A DNA stretch of 63,865 nucleotides. It comes from DATFEN01 sp035691285 (GTDB taxonomy: Bacteria; Acidobacteriota; Vicinamibacteria; Fen-336). The DNA lies in NCBI GenBank assembly GCA_035691285.1, contig DASSJI010000002.1, forward strand, positions 1 to 63,865, read 5' to 3'. Under the pieces are notes generated by a model. The model was given only the letters and a program-made list of their open reading frames with translations, had not been told where the DNA came from and did no database searches. The position numbers and the translations under genes were made by a program. Below, one piece after another: positions 44,681 through 52,880 of this stretch (its first letter is position 1; each line of letters starts with the position of its first letter).

Positions 44681-46762
44681 ATGTCCTTCGCCCGTCGCAA
44701 CGTCGCTCTCGCCTTGGCCGCGGCCGTCCTGGCTGCGGCCTGCAGCCGCGCGCCGCACACAACGAAGCCCGCCCGCAAGGCGCCCGGCAAGGTCTTCGTG
44801 ATGGGCTTCGACGGCATGGACCCGACGCTGGCCCGCCAGTACCTGGACGAGGGCAAGCTCCCCAACCTCAAGAGGCTCTCCGAGCAGGGCAGCTTCGCGA
44901 CCCTGCAGTCCTCACAACCGTCCGAGTCCCCCACGGCCTGGTCGAGCTTTGCGACCGGCGCGAACCCGGGCAAGCACAACATCTACGACTTCCTGGTCCG
45001 GGACTTCGACACCTACCTGCCCGACCTCGGGATGGTGAAGAAGGAGCCGCCGGAGTTCCGCTGGGGCTTCTTCCCCGTCAAGCGGCCGAAGGTGACATCC
45101 ACGCGCGGAGGGACCTCCTTCTGGGTGCACGCGGGCCGCGACGGCGTCCGCAGCATCGTCCTGACGGTGCCCGTCACCTTCCCACCCGAGGAGATCGAGC
45201 ACGGCGAGATGCTCGCCGGCCTTCCGCTCCCCGACCTGCGCGGCACGGTCGGCACGTTCTACTACTGGGCCACCGACCTCACGTCCTTCGAGGAGGGCAA
45301 CACGGAGTTCGGCGGCTACTTGAAGACGCTCCTCTTCGAGGGCGGCGTGGCCGACACGGTCCTCAAGGGGCCCGAGAACCCGATCCTCAAGCAGGAGGAG
45401 CGGGAGCTCAAGGACAAGAAGAAGAAGGGCTCCCTCAGCGACGGCGAGCAGAAGCGCCTCGACGAGCTGGCCAAGGGCAAGGACGTGCTGGTTCCGATGA
45501 AGGTCAAGTGGTCCGAGGGCACGGGCCGGGCTGAGATCGAGATCCAGGGGAAGAAGCTCGCCCTGAAGGCCGGGCAGTGGAGCGACTGGGTTCCCCTCAC
45601 CTTCAGGTTCAACTTCCTCGTCAAGGTCCGCGGCATGACGCAGTTCTACGTCGCGCGCGCCGACAAGGAGCTGCAGCTCTACGCGTCGCCGGTGAACATG
45701 GACCCCCGCGACCCGCCGCTGCCGATCTCCAAGCCGGACGACTTCGCGCCGCGCCTCGCGAAGGAGCTCGGCCTCTACCGGACGATCGGATGGGCCGAGT
45801 CGGCCGACAAGGCCTTGAACGAAGGCCGCCTCACGGAGGCCGACTTCCTGTACGACTCCGAGAAGGCCTTCGAGGACCGCGAGCGCATCATCCTCAAGAA
45901 CCTGGAGCGCACCGACTGGGACCTGTTCGTGGGCGTGATCGAGACGACCGACCGCATCTCCCACATGATGTGGCGGCTCATCGATCCGAAGCATCCGATG
46001 TACGACAAGGCGCTCGCCGAGAAGCACGGCGACGCCATCGAGAAGGTATACCGGCGGGCGGACGCCTTCGTGGGCCGGCTCCTCGAGAAGATGCCTCCGG
46101 ACACGACGTTCATGGTGATGTCGGACCACGGGTTCCACTCGTTCCGGCGCGGCGTGAACCTGAACACGTGGCTGGTGCAGAACGGCTACATGAAGTTCGA
46201 GGGGCGCGAGAGCGAGAAGAAGACGCTCGCCGACCTCTTCGGCCGCGGCAAGTTCTTCGAGGGCGTCGACTGGTCGCAGACGAAGGCCTACGCCGTCGGG
46301 CTCGGCCAGATCTACTTCAACCTGCGCGGCCGCGAGGGCCAGGGCATCGTCTCGGCCGGAGCCGAGTACAAGGCGCTGCAGGACGAGATCCGCGGGAAGC
46401 TGCTGCAGGTCAAGGACCCGGACAACGGAGAGCTGGTGTTCCGCGACGTGTACAAGCGCGACGACATCTACAAGGGCGAGTACCTGCAGAACGCTCCCGA
46501 CCTGCAGGTCGGCTTCAACGACGGCTATCGGGTCGGCTGGCAGGACACGCTGGGCGGCGTGACGCGGAGCGTGGTCGAGAACAACAATAGGAAGTGGAGC
46601 GGCGACCATTGCGCGACGGCCACCGAGATCAGCGGCGGGGTGCTCTTCAGCAACCGGAAGATCGGCGCCGAATCGCCGAGCATCATGGACCTCTCGCCGA
46701 CGGTCCTGAAGCTGCTCGGCGTCCCGCTCCCGGGCGACGTGGACGGCCGACCGCTGCTCTGA
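44681..46762 (+). CDS. Lipoprotein of the alkaline phosphatase superfamily (type I phosphodiesterase)
   Basis: The 693-residue protein has a lipoprotein signal with the lipobox LAAAC (VALALAAAVLAAAC). The phosphodiesterase fold appears as VFVMGFDGMDP (metal Asp), ESPTAWSSFATGANPGKHNIYDF (nucleophile Thr or Ser) and MVMSDHGFHSF (metal Asp/His), with VGVIETTDRISHMMW between. The family includes nucleotide pyrophosphatases and phosphoglycerol-type transferases acting outside the cytoplasm. ATG 44678 is adjacent; 44681 is better placed after AAGGAG. The EnvC gene overlaps its stop as CTGA. Confidence 0.85.
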   Translation: MSFARRNVALALAAAVLAAACSRAPHTTKPARKAPGKVFVMGFDGMDPTLARQYLDEGKLPNLKRLSEQGSFATLQSSQPSESPTAWSSFATGANPGKHNIYDFLVRDFDTYLPDLGMVKKEPPEFRWGFFPVKRPKVTSTRGGTSFWVHAGRDGVRSIVLTVPVTFPPEEIEHGEMLAGLPLPDLRGTVGTFYYWATDLTSFEEGNTEFGGYLKTLLFEGGVADTVLKGPENPILKQEERELKDKKKKGSLSDGEQKRLDELAKGKDVLVPMKVKWSEGTGRAEIEIQGKKLALKAGQWSDWVPLTFRFNFLVKVRGMTQFYVARADKELQLYASPVNMDPRDPPLPISKPDDFAPRLAKELGLYRTIGWAESADKALNEGRLTEADFLYDSEKAFEDRERIILKNLERTDWDLFVGVIETTDRISHMMWRLIDPKHPMYDKALAEKHGDAIEKVYRRADAFVGRLLEKMPPDTTFMVMSDHGFHSFRRGVNLNTWLVQNGYMKFEGRESEKKTLADLFGRGKFFEGVDWSQTKAYAVGLGQIYFNLRGREGQGIVSAGAEYKALQDEIRGKLLQVKDPDNGELVFRDVYKRDDIYKGEYLQNAPDLQVGFNDGYRVGWQDTLGGVTRSVVENNNRKWSGDHCATATEISGGVLFSNRKIGAESPSIMDLSPTVLKLLGVPLPGDVDGRPLL

Positions 46763-47901
46763 GGCGCGGCGCGCTCTGGCTCGGATGGGCCGCGGCGGCG
46801 ATGGCCGCGGCCCAGGGTCCGCCGCCCCCGAGCCCGGAGACGCCGAACGACGATCGCCTGCGCCGCGTCCAGGAGCGGCGCGCGTCCCTGGCCCGGGAGG
46901 TGGCGCGGCTGCGCGCCGAGGAGCGCAGCCTGCTCGGCGAGGTCGAACGCCTGGAGCTCGAGGTGCGGCTGCGCACCGAGGAGCTGCGCGAGACCCAGCT
47001 CCTCCTGCAGCGCACCAACGCCGAGCTGGATTCCACGGCGAAGAAGGCCCGGGAGGTGGCAGCCGCCGTGGAAGCCGCCCGGCCCCTGCTCCGCGCCCGG
47101 GCCCGGGATCTCTACAAGCTCGGGGAGGTGTCTTACCTGCGCCTGCTCCTGTCCGTGGAGCGGCCCGCCGACTTCCTGAACGGGTACCGCCACGTGACCA
47201 CTCTCGCGCGGCGCGACAACGAGCGCATCAGCCGGTTCCGGTCCGACCTCGAGACGCTGCGGGCGACCAGGGCGGAGCTGGAGGAGAAGACGCGGGCCGC
47301 CCTCGCGCTCAGGGCCCAGCTCGAACGGACCCGCCGCCAGCTCGACACGGATCGCCAGCGGAAGACGGAACTACTGACGTCGATCGTCCAGCGCAAGGAG
47401 ACGAACGCCGCCTACGTCCAGGAGCTGGAGCAGGCCGAGGCGCGGCTGCAGGGCCTCATCGCCGGGCTCGCGCCCGGCGACCTGAGCGTGCCCCCGGCCG
47501 CCTTCAAGGGAACGCTGCCGTGGCCGGCGCCGGGGAGGGTGCGCGTGCCCTTCGGCCTGCGCAAGCATGTGCGCTTCGACACGTACACGGTCCAGAACGG
47601 CGTGGAGCTCGCGACACCCGAGGGCTCGCCGGTGATGGCGGTCTACGAGGGCCGGGTCGTGTTCGTGGATCGCTTCAAGGGCTATGGGCTCATGGTCGTG
47701 GTCGACCACGGCGGCAAGCACCACACCCTTTACGCCCATCTCGCCGAGGTCAGCGTCGAGGCCGGCCAGGCCGTCGTCTCGGGCCAGGAGCTCGGCCTTA
47801 GCGGCTCCGGCCTCGAAGGTCCGGGCGTCTACTTCGAGGTGCGCTTCCAAGGCAAGCCGGAGGATCCGGTCGAGTGGCTGAGGAAGGAGCCGGAGCGGTA
47901 G
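46759..47901 (+). CDS. EnvC-like murein hydrolase activator (degenerate M23 domain)
   Basis: The 380-residue protein starts at CTG 46759, overlapping the lipoprotein stop as CTGA; this gives a full signal peptide (RRGALWLGWAAAAMAAAQ). A coiled coil covers about 30-235. The C-terminal LytM/M23 domain has lost its zinc ligands: where active enzymes have GxDxxxP and HLHFE, it reads NGVELATPEG and PGVYFEVR, and only YAHL survives. E. coli EnvC is degenerate in the same way and activates the amidases AmiA/B, so this is probably an amidase activator, not a peptidase. The next gene is a pseudo-S41 protein. Confidence 0.88.
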   Translation: MRRGALWLGWAAAAMAAAQGPPPPSPETPNDDRLRRVQERRASLAREVARLRAEERSLLGEVERLELEVRLRTEELRETQLLLQRTNAELDSTAKKAREVAAAVEAARPLLRARARDLYKLGEVSYLRLLLSVERPADFLNGYRHVTTLARRDNERISRFRSDLETLRATRAELEEKTRAALALRAQLERTRRQLDTDRQRKTELLTSIVQRKETNAAYVQELEQAEARLQGLIAGLAPGDLSVPPAAFKGTLPWPAPGRVRVPFGLRKHVRFDTYTVQNGVELATPEGSPVMAVYEGRVVFVDRFKGYGLMVVVDHGGKHHTLYAHLAEVSVEAGQAVVSGQELGLSGSGLEGPGVYFEVRFQGKPEDPVEWLRKEPER

Positions 47902-47921
47902 CCGTGCGCTCCAGCCTAAAG

Positions 47922-47927
47922 CATAAT
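47922..47927 (+). promoter_or_regulatory. -10 box giving a probable leaderless mRNA for the S41-like gene
   Basis: CATAAT ends six bases before ATG 47934. No ribosome binding site lies between. It may provide transcription of the gene apart from the envC operon. Confidence 0.4.
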
Positions 47928-47933
47928 CACACG

Positions 47934-49100
47934 ATGGGTTCACGCTCCCGCCTCGCCGTCGCCCTGGTCTCGACGCTGGTCGTCGGCTACGTGCTCCTGG
48001 GCAACCTGCTGGGCCGCGTCCTCGGGGACACGACCTATGGCCAGCTCTCGGTGTTCAACGAGGTCGTGCGCTTCGTCATCGACCAGTACGTCGACCCGGT
48101 GAACCTGGACCGCTTGATGGCGGGGGCGCGGGTTGGCCTGACCGACGCCCTGGACGCCGAGAGCGCCTATCTCGAGCCCGAGGACTGGAAGGCGCACCAG
48201 CAGCCGGCCAAGGAGGGCGAGGGCGACATCGGCGTCGTGCTCACGCGACGCTACGGCTACCTGGCCGTGGTGGCGCCGCGCCAGGGCTCTCCGGCCGAGC
48301 GGGCGGGCCTCAAGAGCGGCGACTACATCAAGACGATCGACAACCGCCACACCCGCGGTTTGAGTCTCCCGATCGGCGAGCGTGTCCTGCGCGGCGCGCC
48401 GGGCTCGGTCGTGAAGCTCCAGATCCTGCGGCCGGGAGCCGACCCGATCGACCTCGAGGTGGTCCGCGAGCGCTTGCAGCAACAGCCCCCCAGGGGCCGG
48501 CTGCTCGCCGAGGGGCCGGGGTACGTGAAGGTGGTCGAGGTCGGTCCGCGAACCTCCGACGAGCTCCGCGACGAGGTGCTCGCCCTCCGCCGCGGCGGTG
48601 CCCGGACCCTGGTTCTCGACCTGCGCGACGCGGCCTTCGGCGCCCCGGCCGAGGGCGTGGACCTCGCCGCGGTCTTCATGAACGGCGGCGTCGTGACCAA
48701 GCTTGTCAGCCGGCGCGCCGCCGAGCAGGCGTTCAGCGCCGACCCGAAGCGGGCCGCGTGGGAGCTGCCCCTGGTCGTGCTCGTGGACGGCGGAACCGCG
48801 GGGCCAGCCGAGGTCGCCGCCGCCGCCTTGAAGGATGCAGGCCATGCCGTGGTCGGTCAGCGAACGTCGGGGCATGCGCCGGTCCAGCGCCTGATCCCGC
48901 TGTCGGAAGGTGGGCTCGTCCTGACAATCGCCCGTTACGTGTCGCCCAAGGGGGATGTCATCCACGGCCGCGGCGTCGATCCAACCGTGCCGGTCAGCCC
49001 CGACGTGGACGACGACGCCGCGACCTCCGCTCCTCCCCGGGACCTCGCCCTCGAGAAGGCGATCGAGCTGCTCGCGGCCGAGGCGAAGAAGGCCGCGTAG
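47934..49100 (+). CDS. S41-family (CtpA-like) protein lacking the catalytic Ser and Lys
   Basis: The 388-residue protein has an N-terminal membrane anchor (RLAVALVSTLVVGYVLLGNLL), a PDZ domain (GYLAVVAPRQGSPAERAGLKSGDYI) and the S41 core with its fold intact. The nucleophile segment, normally GSASASE, reads GGTAGPAEVAA, and the Lys segment, normally GKGxVQ, reads SGHAPVQRL. Both catalytic residues are therefore missing. It is probably a non-catalytic scaffold, possibly acting with the neighbouring EnvC. Normal CtpA/Prc is a periplasmic processing protease next to envC in many bacteria, so the pairing survives without catalysis. Confidence 0.8.
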   Translation: MGSRSRLAVALVSTLVVGYVLLGNLLGRVLGDTTYGQLSVFNEVVRFVIDQYVDPVNLDRLMAGARVGLTDALDAESAYLEPEDWKAHQQPAKEGEGDIGVVLTRRYGYLAVVAPRQGSPAERAGLKSGDYIKTIDNRHTRGLSLPIGERVLRGAPGSVVKLQILRPGADPIDLEVVRERLQQQPPRGRLLAEGPGYVKVVEVGPRTSDELRDEVLALRRGGARTLVLDLRDAAFGAPAEGVDLAAVFMNGGVVTKLVSRRAAEQAFSADPKRAAWELPLVVLVDGGTAGPAEVAAAALKDAGHAVVGQRTSGHAPVQRLIPLSEGGLVLTIARYVSPKGDVIHGRGVDPTVPVSPDVDDDAATSAPPRDLALEKAIELLAAEAKKAA

Positions 49101-49103
49101 CGC

Positions 49104-50504
49104 CTACTTCAGCTCGAAGGTCACCTCTTTCACGGCCTCCTTCTTCGCGACCGCGTCGTTGACGCGGACGCGGGCCGTGTAGGAGCCCGCCGGGTACTTG
49201 TCCAACGGGATCGGCCCGACGATGCTGCCCGCGACCGCCGCGTCGAAAGGCTGCTCGGGCGCGGTGGCGACAGGGCGCACGCCGCGCAGCAGCGAGACGT
49301 TGATGGTCACCGAGGCCTTGCCCGTCGCCTCGTCGAGGCTCGCGCCGTAGTACTGGAAGAAGATGTTGAGGGGCTCCTCCTTGGCGAGAGTGCTCCCGAA
49401 GAAGGGCTCGAGCCGGGCCTTCGCCATCGCGAAGCCGCTCATCGGGTGGTTCGGATCCACGGTGTTCTCGGGGATGTCCTCGACGCCGCGCAGGAGCATG
49501 ACCTGGGCCTGGAGCTCGCCGCTCATCAAGTCGGGCACGTCGATCGGCATCTCGGCGACCGATCCCTTGCCATCCTTTTCGAGGACGCCGCTGCGCAGGG
49601 TGTACTTCCCCGGCTTCACCACGATCCGGTACGAGACGAGCATGCCTCCATCGGACTGCAGCGCCCCGGCCTCTTCGCGCTCGTCGAAGGCCACGGCCTT
49701 GCCCTCGGCGTCGAGCGCCTGGGCTCCGACGGTGACGCGCGCGACCTTCTTGCCGCCCTGGTCGGCCGCCGCCAGGGCGCTGCCGTCGGCGCGGACGAGG
49801 CCCAGCACCGCCGTGCCGCCACCGCCGGCGACTCCCACGAAGGAGGTCTGGGCGGCGACCGCGAAGTCCTTGCGCGGCGCCTTGAGCAGCGCCTGCATCG
49901 GCGTCGGCTTGGGGAGCTGGTCCTGGAGCTTCACCAGCTTGCCGTCGGCCCCGGTGCGGTACTCGAGGTTGGGATGCCTGATCTTGCCCTCGGCCACGCG
50001 GTCGAACTGCTGCTTGAGGCTCGCGCCGCCCATGCATTCGGCGTCGAAGTCGATCACGACCTGTCCGCCCTGGAAGCGCTCGCCCTTGTAGGTCCAGCTC
50101 TCAGGGGCGCGCGTGCCGACCTCGACCTCGCGTTTCGCGTCCTTCTTGGCCTCGGCCGGCTCGCCCAGCAGGATCAGGGCCCGGCCGCAGTCGGTCTGCG
50201 ATCCCTTCTTTCCCCGCACCTTGAAGCGCCGGTCGGCCTCCGCCGCGGCCTGACGGAAGTCCGGCTCGTATTCGTTCTCCGGCGTGTCCAGGTTCGGGTC
50301 GCGGCGGGCCCAGAAGATCTTCTGGAATTCGGCGCGGTCCGCCTTGTCCTTCAGGTCCTTGTACCGCTTCTCTTCGTCCTGCAGCATGAGGGGGGCCACG
50401 GAGTCCGCCCAGGCCTTCTCCTCCTTGCTCATCTTGTCGGCCCGCGCAGGGGCGGGCAGGAGGCCCAGGCCGAGAGCCAAGGCCACGGGAACACGAGCGC
50501 GCAT
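49104..50504 (-). CDS. GWxTD-domain secreted protein
   Basis: The 466-residue protein starts at ATG 50504 after GGAAGGGGAGG and has a signal peptide (RARVPVALALGLGLLPAPARA). The first 160 residues carry a GWxTD domain pattern: PLMLQDEEKRYKDLKDKADR, FQKIFWARRDPNLDTPENEY, QTDCGRALILLGEPAEAKK and SWTYKGERF. Its role is unknown; the domain is common in Acidobacteriota and relatives. The rest is beta-rich. It is convergent with the S41-like gene, four bases away. Confidence 0.8.
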   Translation of the reverse strand: MRARVPVALALGLGLLPAPARADKMSKEEKAWADSVAPLMLQDEEKRYKDLKDKADRAEFQKIFWARRDPNLDTPENEYEPDFRQAAAEADRRFKVRGKKGSQTDCGRALILLGEPAEAKKDAKREVEVGTRAPESWTYKGERFQGGQVVIDFDAECMGGASLKQQFDRVAEGKIRHPNLEYRTGADGKLVKLQDQLPKPTPMQALLKAPRKDFAVAAQTSFVGVAGGGGTAVLGLVRADGSALAAADQGGKKVARVTVGAQALDAEGKAVAFDEREEAGALQSDGGMLVSYRIVVKPGKYTLRSGVLEKDGKGSVAEMPIDVPDLMSGELQAQVMLLRGVEDIPENTVDPNHPMSGFAMAKARLEPFFGSTLAKEEPLNIFFQYYGASLDEATGKASVTINVSLLRGVRPVATAPEQPFDAAVAGSIVGPIPLDKYPAGSYTARVRVNDAVAKKEAVKEVTFELK

Positions 50505-50542
50505 GAGTGCCTCCCCTTCCATCGACGTCGACGAAGCGTTGC

Positions 50543-50571
50543 ATTCTAAATTCGGACGAGGACGGCCGCAA
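50543..50571 (-). promoter_or_regulatory. Promoter of the GWxTD gene
   Basis: On the minus strand TTGCGG (50566-50571), 17 bases, TAGAAT (50543-50548). The leader is about 32 bases and contains GGAAGGGGAGG. It lies in the gap shared with the divergent transpeptidase gene. Confidence 0.55.
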
Positions 50572-50614
50572 TTCCGATGGGCGCGAGGCCCTTCCCGTGC
50601 TACTCTCCCTGACA

Positions 50615-51628
50615 ATGCTCCGCTCGATGGGCGCGGCGAACGCTTCGCTCGCGCTGCTGGCCGTCGCGGTGCCGGTGATGGCCGCGACGCGCTCCAGCGC
50701 GCGTCCAGCCGCGATCCCTCCCGTGATCGTGCCGCCGTCGGCCTCGCGCTGGGACCTCACCGTCGCGGAGGCCGCGCGACGCAGCCTCGGCAGGACGGCG
50801 GGCGCCGTCGTGGCAATGGATCCCGCAACCGGGCGCGTCATCACCATCGTCAACCCGACCTATGGCCTCTTCAACGCCTATCAACCTTGCTCGGTCTTCA
50901 AGGTCGTGGTCGCGATCGGGGGCCTGACCGAGGGCGTCGTGACGCCGGAGACGATCTACCGTTGCCAGAAGGGCTGCTGGAGCTGGCCCGGGCACGGTCC
51001 GATCGACCTGCGGCGCGCGCTGGCCGTCTCCTGCAACCCGTACTTCGAATGGATCGGCGAGCAGATCGGGTACGCCAAGGTCCAGCACTACGCGAAGCTG
51101 CTCGGCCTGGGCGAAGCCTCGGGGATCAACCTCACCGGAGAGACGAAGGGACGACTGCCGGCGACGGTTTCGCCCGCTGCCGTCGGGCATCTCTCGAGCC
51201 ACGCCGAGGGTATCACCACCTCCGCGGTGCAGCTCGCGGTGCTGCTCTCGGCCACGATCAACGGCGGGATCGTCTGGCAGCCTCAGGTGGGTCCGGCGCA
51301 GGACTTCACGCCCAAGGAGCGCTGGCGGCTGCCGGCGGGAACCCGCCTCGACGGACTGGCCGACGGGTTCATGGCTGCGGTCAACGAGGGCAGCGCGCTG
51401 CCTGCCTTCGACCCCGAGGTCGTCGTGGCAGGCAAGACGGGGTCCTGCTCGCGCCTGGGCTGGTTCGCGTCGTATGGGCCGGCCGAGGAGCCCCGGATCG
51501 TCCTGGTCGTGTTCGTGCGCCGTGGCAACGGCCACACCGCGTCGGCGATCGCCGGCCGCATCTACCAGGAGCTGTACAAGCCACAGCCGGCGGCGCCGGT
51601 CACGACGGCGGCCGGCGGCCAGCCGTAG
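50615..51628 (+). CDS. Penicillin-binding transpeptidase domain protein (class D beta-lactamase-like)
   Basis: The 337-residue exported protein (leader ANASLALLAVAVPVMAATR) has all three motifs of active serine transpeptidases: SVFK in QPCSVFKVVVA (about 92-95), SCN in VSCNPYFEW (about 140) and KTG in VVAGKTGSCS (about 275). Lacking the extra domains of high-mass PBPs, it resembles class D lactamases and BlaR-type or small PBPs. It could remodel peptidoglycan or hydrolyse beta-lactams; sequence alone does not separate these. A TACTCT -10-like box is 8 bases before the start. Confidence 0.82.
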   Translation: MLRSMGAANASLALLAVAVPVMAATRSSARPAAIPPVIVPPSASRWDLTVAEAARRSLGRTAGAVVAMDPATGRVITIVNPTYGLFNAYQPCSVFKVVVAIGGLTEGVVTPETIYRCQKGCWSWPGHGPIDLRRALAVSCNPYFEWIGEQIGYAKVQHYAKLLGLGEASGINLTGETKGRLPATVSPAAVGHLSSHAEGITTSAVQLAVLLSATINGGIVWQPQVGPAQDFTPKERWRLPAGTRLDGLADGFMAAVNEGSALPAFDPEVVVAGKTGSCSRLGWFASYGPAEEPRIVLVVFVRRGNGHTASAIAGRIYQELYKPQPAAPVTTAAGGQP

Positions 51629-51634
51629 CGCGTT

Positions 51635-52708
51635 CTACCTCTCCAGGTCGGCGCTCAGGTCGACGCTCTCGCCTTCGCTCACGCTGACGTCGCGCTCGAA
51701 GGTGCGGTAGCCCGGCCTCACGATCTCGATGCGGTGCGAGCCGGCCGGAAGCTCCAAGGAGCGCAGTTCGCGCGCTGCGCCGCGGAATGCCCCGTCCACG
51801 TAGACCGACGCGTCTCCCGGCCGTACGTCGAAGCGCAGCGCTCCGAATCCGTCGCGCTCGGCCTCGCGGTCGCGCTCGCGCGGCTCGCGATCCCGGTCGC
51901 GGTACGACCAGCGGTCGGCGTCGGTACGGTCGCGCCGGGCCTCCCGCCTGGGCGGCGCCAGCGTCGGGTCCCCGGTGCCGTCATGGCCCTCGCCCGGCTC
52001 CATCTCCCAGCGCAGCTTCAAGGTCCCGTCGTCCGGCACGTGCACGCTGAAGGTATGGGTCTTGTACCCCTCGAGCTTGATCGTGATGTCGTGCTGCCCG
52101 GGTGCGACATGGAGGCGCTGGAACATGCCGTCGAAGTCGTCCACGATCCCGGCGTAGTAGCCGTCCACGTAGACGCGGGCCTTGTGCTGGTCCACGAGCA
52201 CCCGCACCGACCCTGCGTCGTAACCGTCGTGAACGTAGGCACCGTAGCCGTAGTACGGCGGCGTCCACCACCAGGAGTTCAGGTAGAAGCCGCCGTAGGG
52301 GTAGTACCCATATCCCCAGCCGTAATAGGGGTAGTAGTACGGGTAGTAGCCTCCGTAGTAGCCGCCGCCGTGGTAGGGATACCCGTACCGCCAGCCGGTT
52401 CCGGTGCCTGCCCGCGGATGGCGGCGCTGCGCGTCGGTGAGCGTCGTCGACGAACCCGGCGAGCCGGATCGGTAGTGGGACGTGCCGACCTCCGAGCCCG
52501 ACGAGCGCGAGTCGGAACCGGAACGAGGAACGGCCCGGGCTGAGGAGCCCGGGTCGGACGAGCGCGAATCAGAGCCCGAATGGTGCCGCGAACCGACCTC
52601 CCTCGAGGAGTTGGTGCTTCCGCTCCGCTCCTTCGCGTCTTCGGATAGGGCTGGCTGGGCGAACATCGCCGCCGCAACCGCCAGGTAGAGGAGCCGTCTC
52701 GCACTCAT
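51635..52708 (-). CDS. PEGA-domain exported protein with Ser and Tyr/Gly-rich regions
   Basis: The 357-residue protein starts at ATG 52708 (RLLYLAVAAAMFAQPALS signal). After a Ser/Arg-rich region (30-85, SGSDSRSSDPGSSA type) comes a Tyr/Gly/Pro-rich stretch (105-145, GGYYGGYYPYYYPYYGWG), then two PEGA domains: VRVLVDQHKARVYVDGYYAG with HDITIKLEGYKTH, and LRFDVRPGDASVYVDGAFRG with HRIEIVRPGYRTFERDVSV. PEGA repeats are surface or periplasmic binding modules. The function is unknown. A GGGAGG ribosome binding site precedes the start. Confidence 0.82.
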   Translation of the reverse strand: MSARRLLYLAVAAAMFAQPALSEDAKERSGSTNSSREVGSRHHSGSDSRSSDPGSSARAVPRSGSDSRSSGSEVGTSHYRSGSPGSSTTLTDAQRRHPRAGTGTGWRYGYPYHGGGYYGGYYPYYYPYYGWGYGYYPYGGFYLNSWWWTPPYYGYGAYVHDGYDAGSVRVLVDQHKARVYVDGYYAGIVDDFDGMFQRLHVAPGQHDITIKLEGYKTHTFSVHVPDDGTLKLRWEMEPGEGHDGTGDPTLAPPRREARRDRTDADRWSYRDRDREPRERDREAERDGFGALRFDVRPGDASVYVDGAFRGAARELRSLELPAGSHRIEIVRPGYRTFERDVSVSEGESVDLSADLER

Positions 52709-52803
52709 CGCACGCCTCCCTTGCCAGGGACCGTCACTGAGCTCCGAAGAAGCAAGTGGTGTGCCCGCGGCCCTGCCCACGGAACTGCTTTTGTTTCAAC
52801 GTT

Positions 52804-52821
52804 TTGACCATGCTTGGTCAA
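52804..52821. promoter_or_regulatory. Perfect inverted repeat between the PEGA and lpxB genes
   Basis: TTGACCA-TGCT-TGGTCAA is an exact 7-4-7 palindrome in the 172-base gap between divergent genes. It looks like an operator for a dimeric regulator; no regulator is assigned. Confidence 0.4.
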
Positions 52822-52867
52822 GGCCTGGGTGTCCGCGCTCCGCGACAATCAGAGGACACCTGCGGCT

Positions 52868-52873
52868 TATACT
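52868..52873 (+). promoter_or_regulatory. -10 box giving a probable leaderless mRNA for lpxB
   Basis: TATACT ends seven bases before TTG 52881, so transcription would begin at about the start codon. No good -35 box is seen; the 17-base-spaced hexamer is ACAATC. Confidence 0.4.
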
Positions 52874-52880
52874 GCTGCTC

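Noticed and set aside
47934..49100. Active CtpA-type protease
   Set aside because: Neither the catalytic Ser nor the Lys is present at the usual positions.
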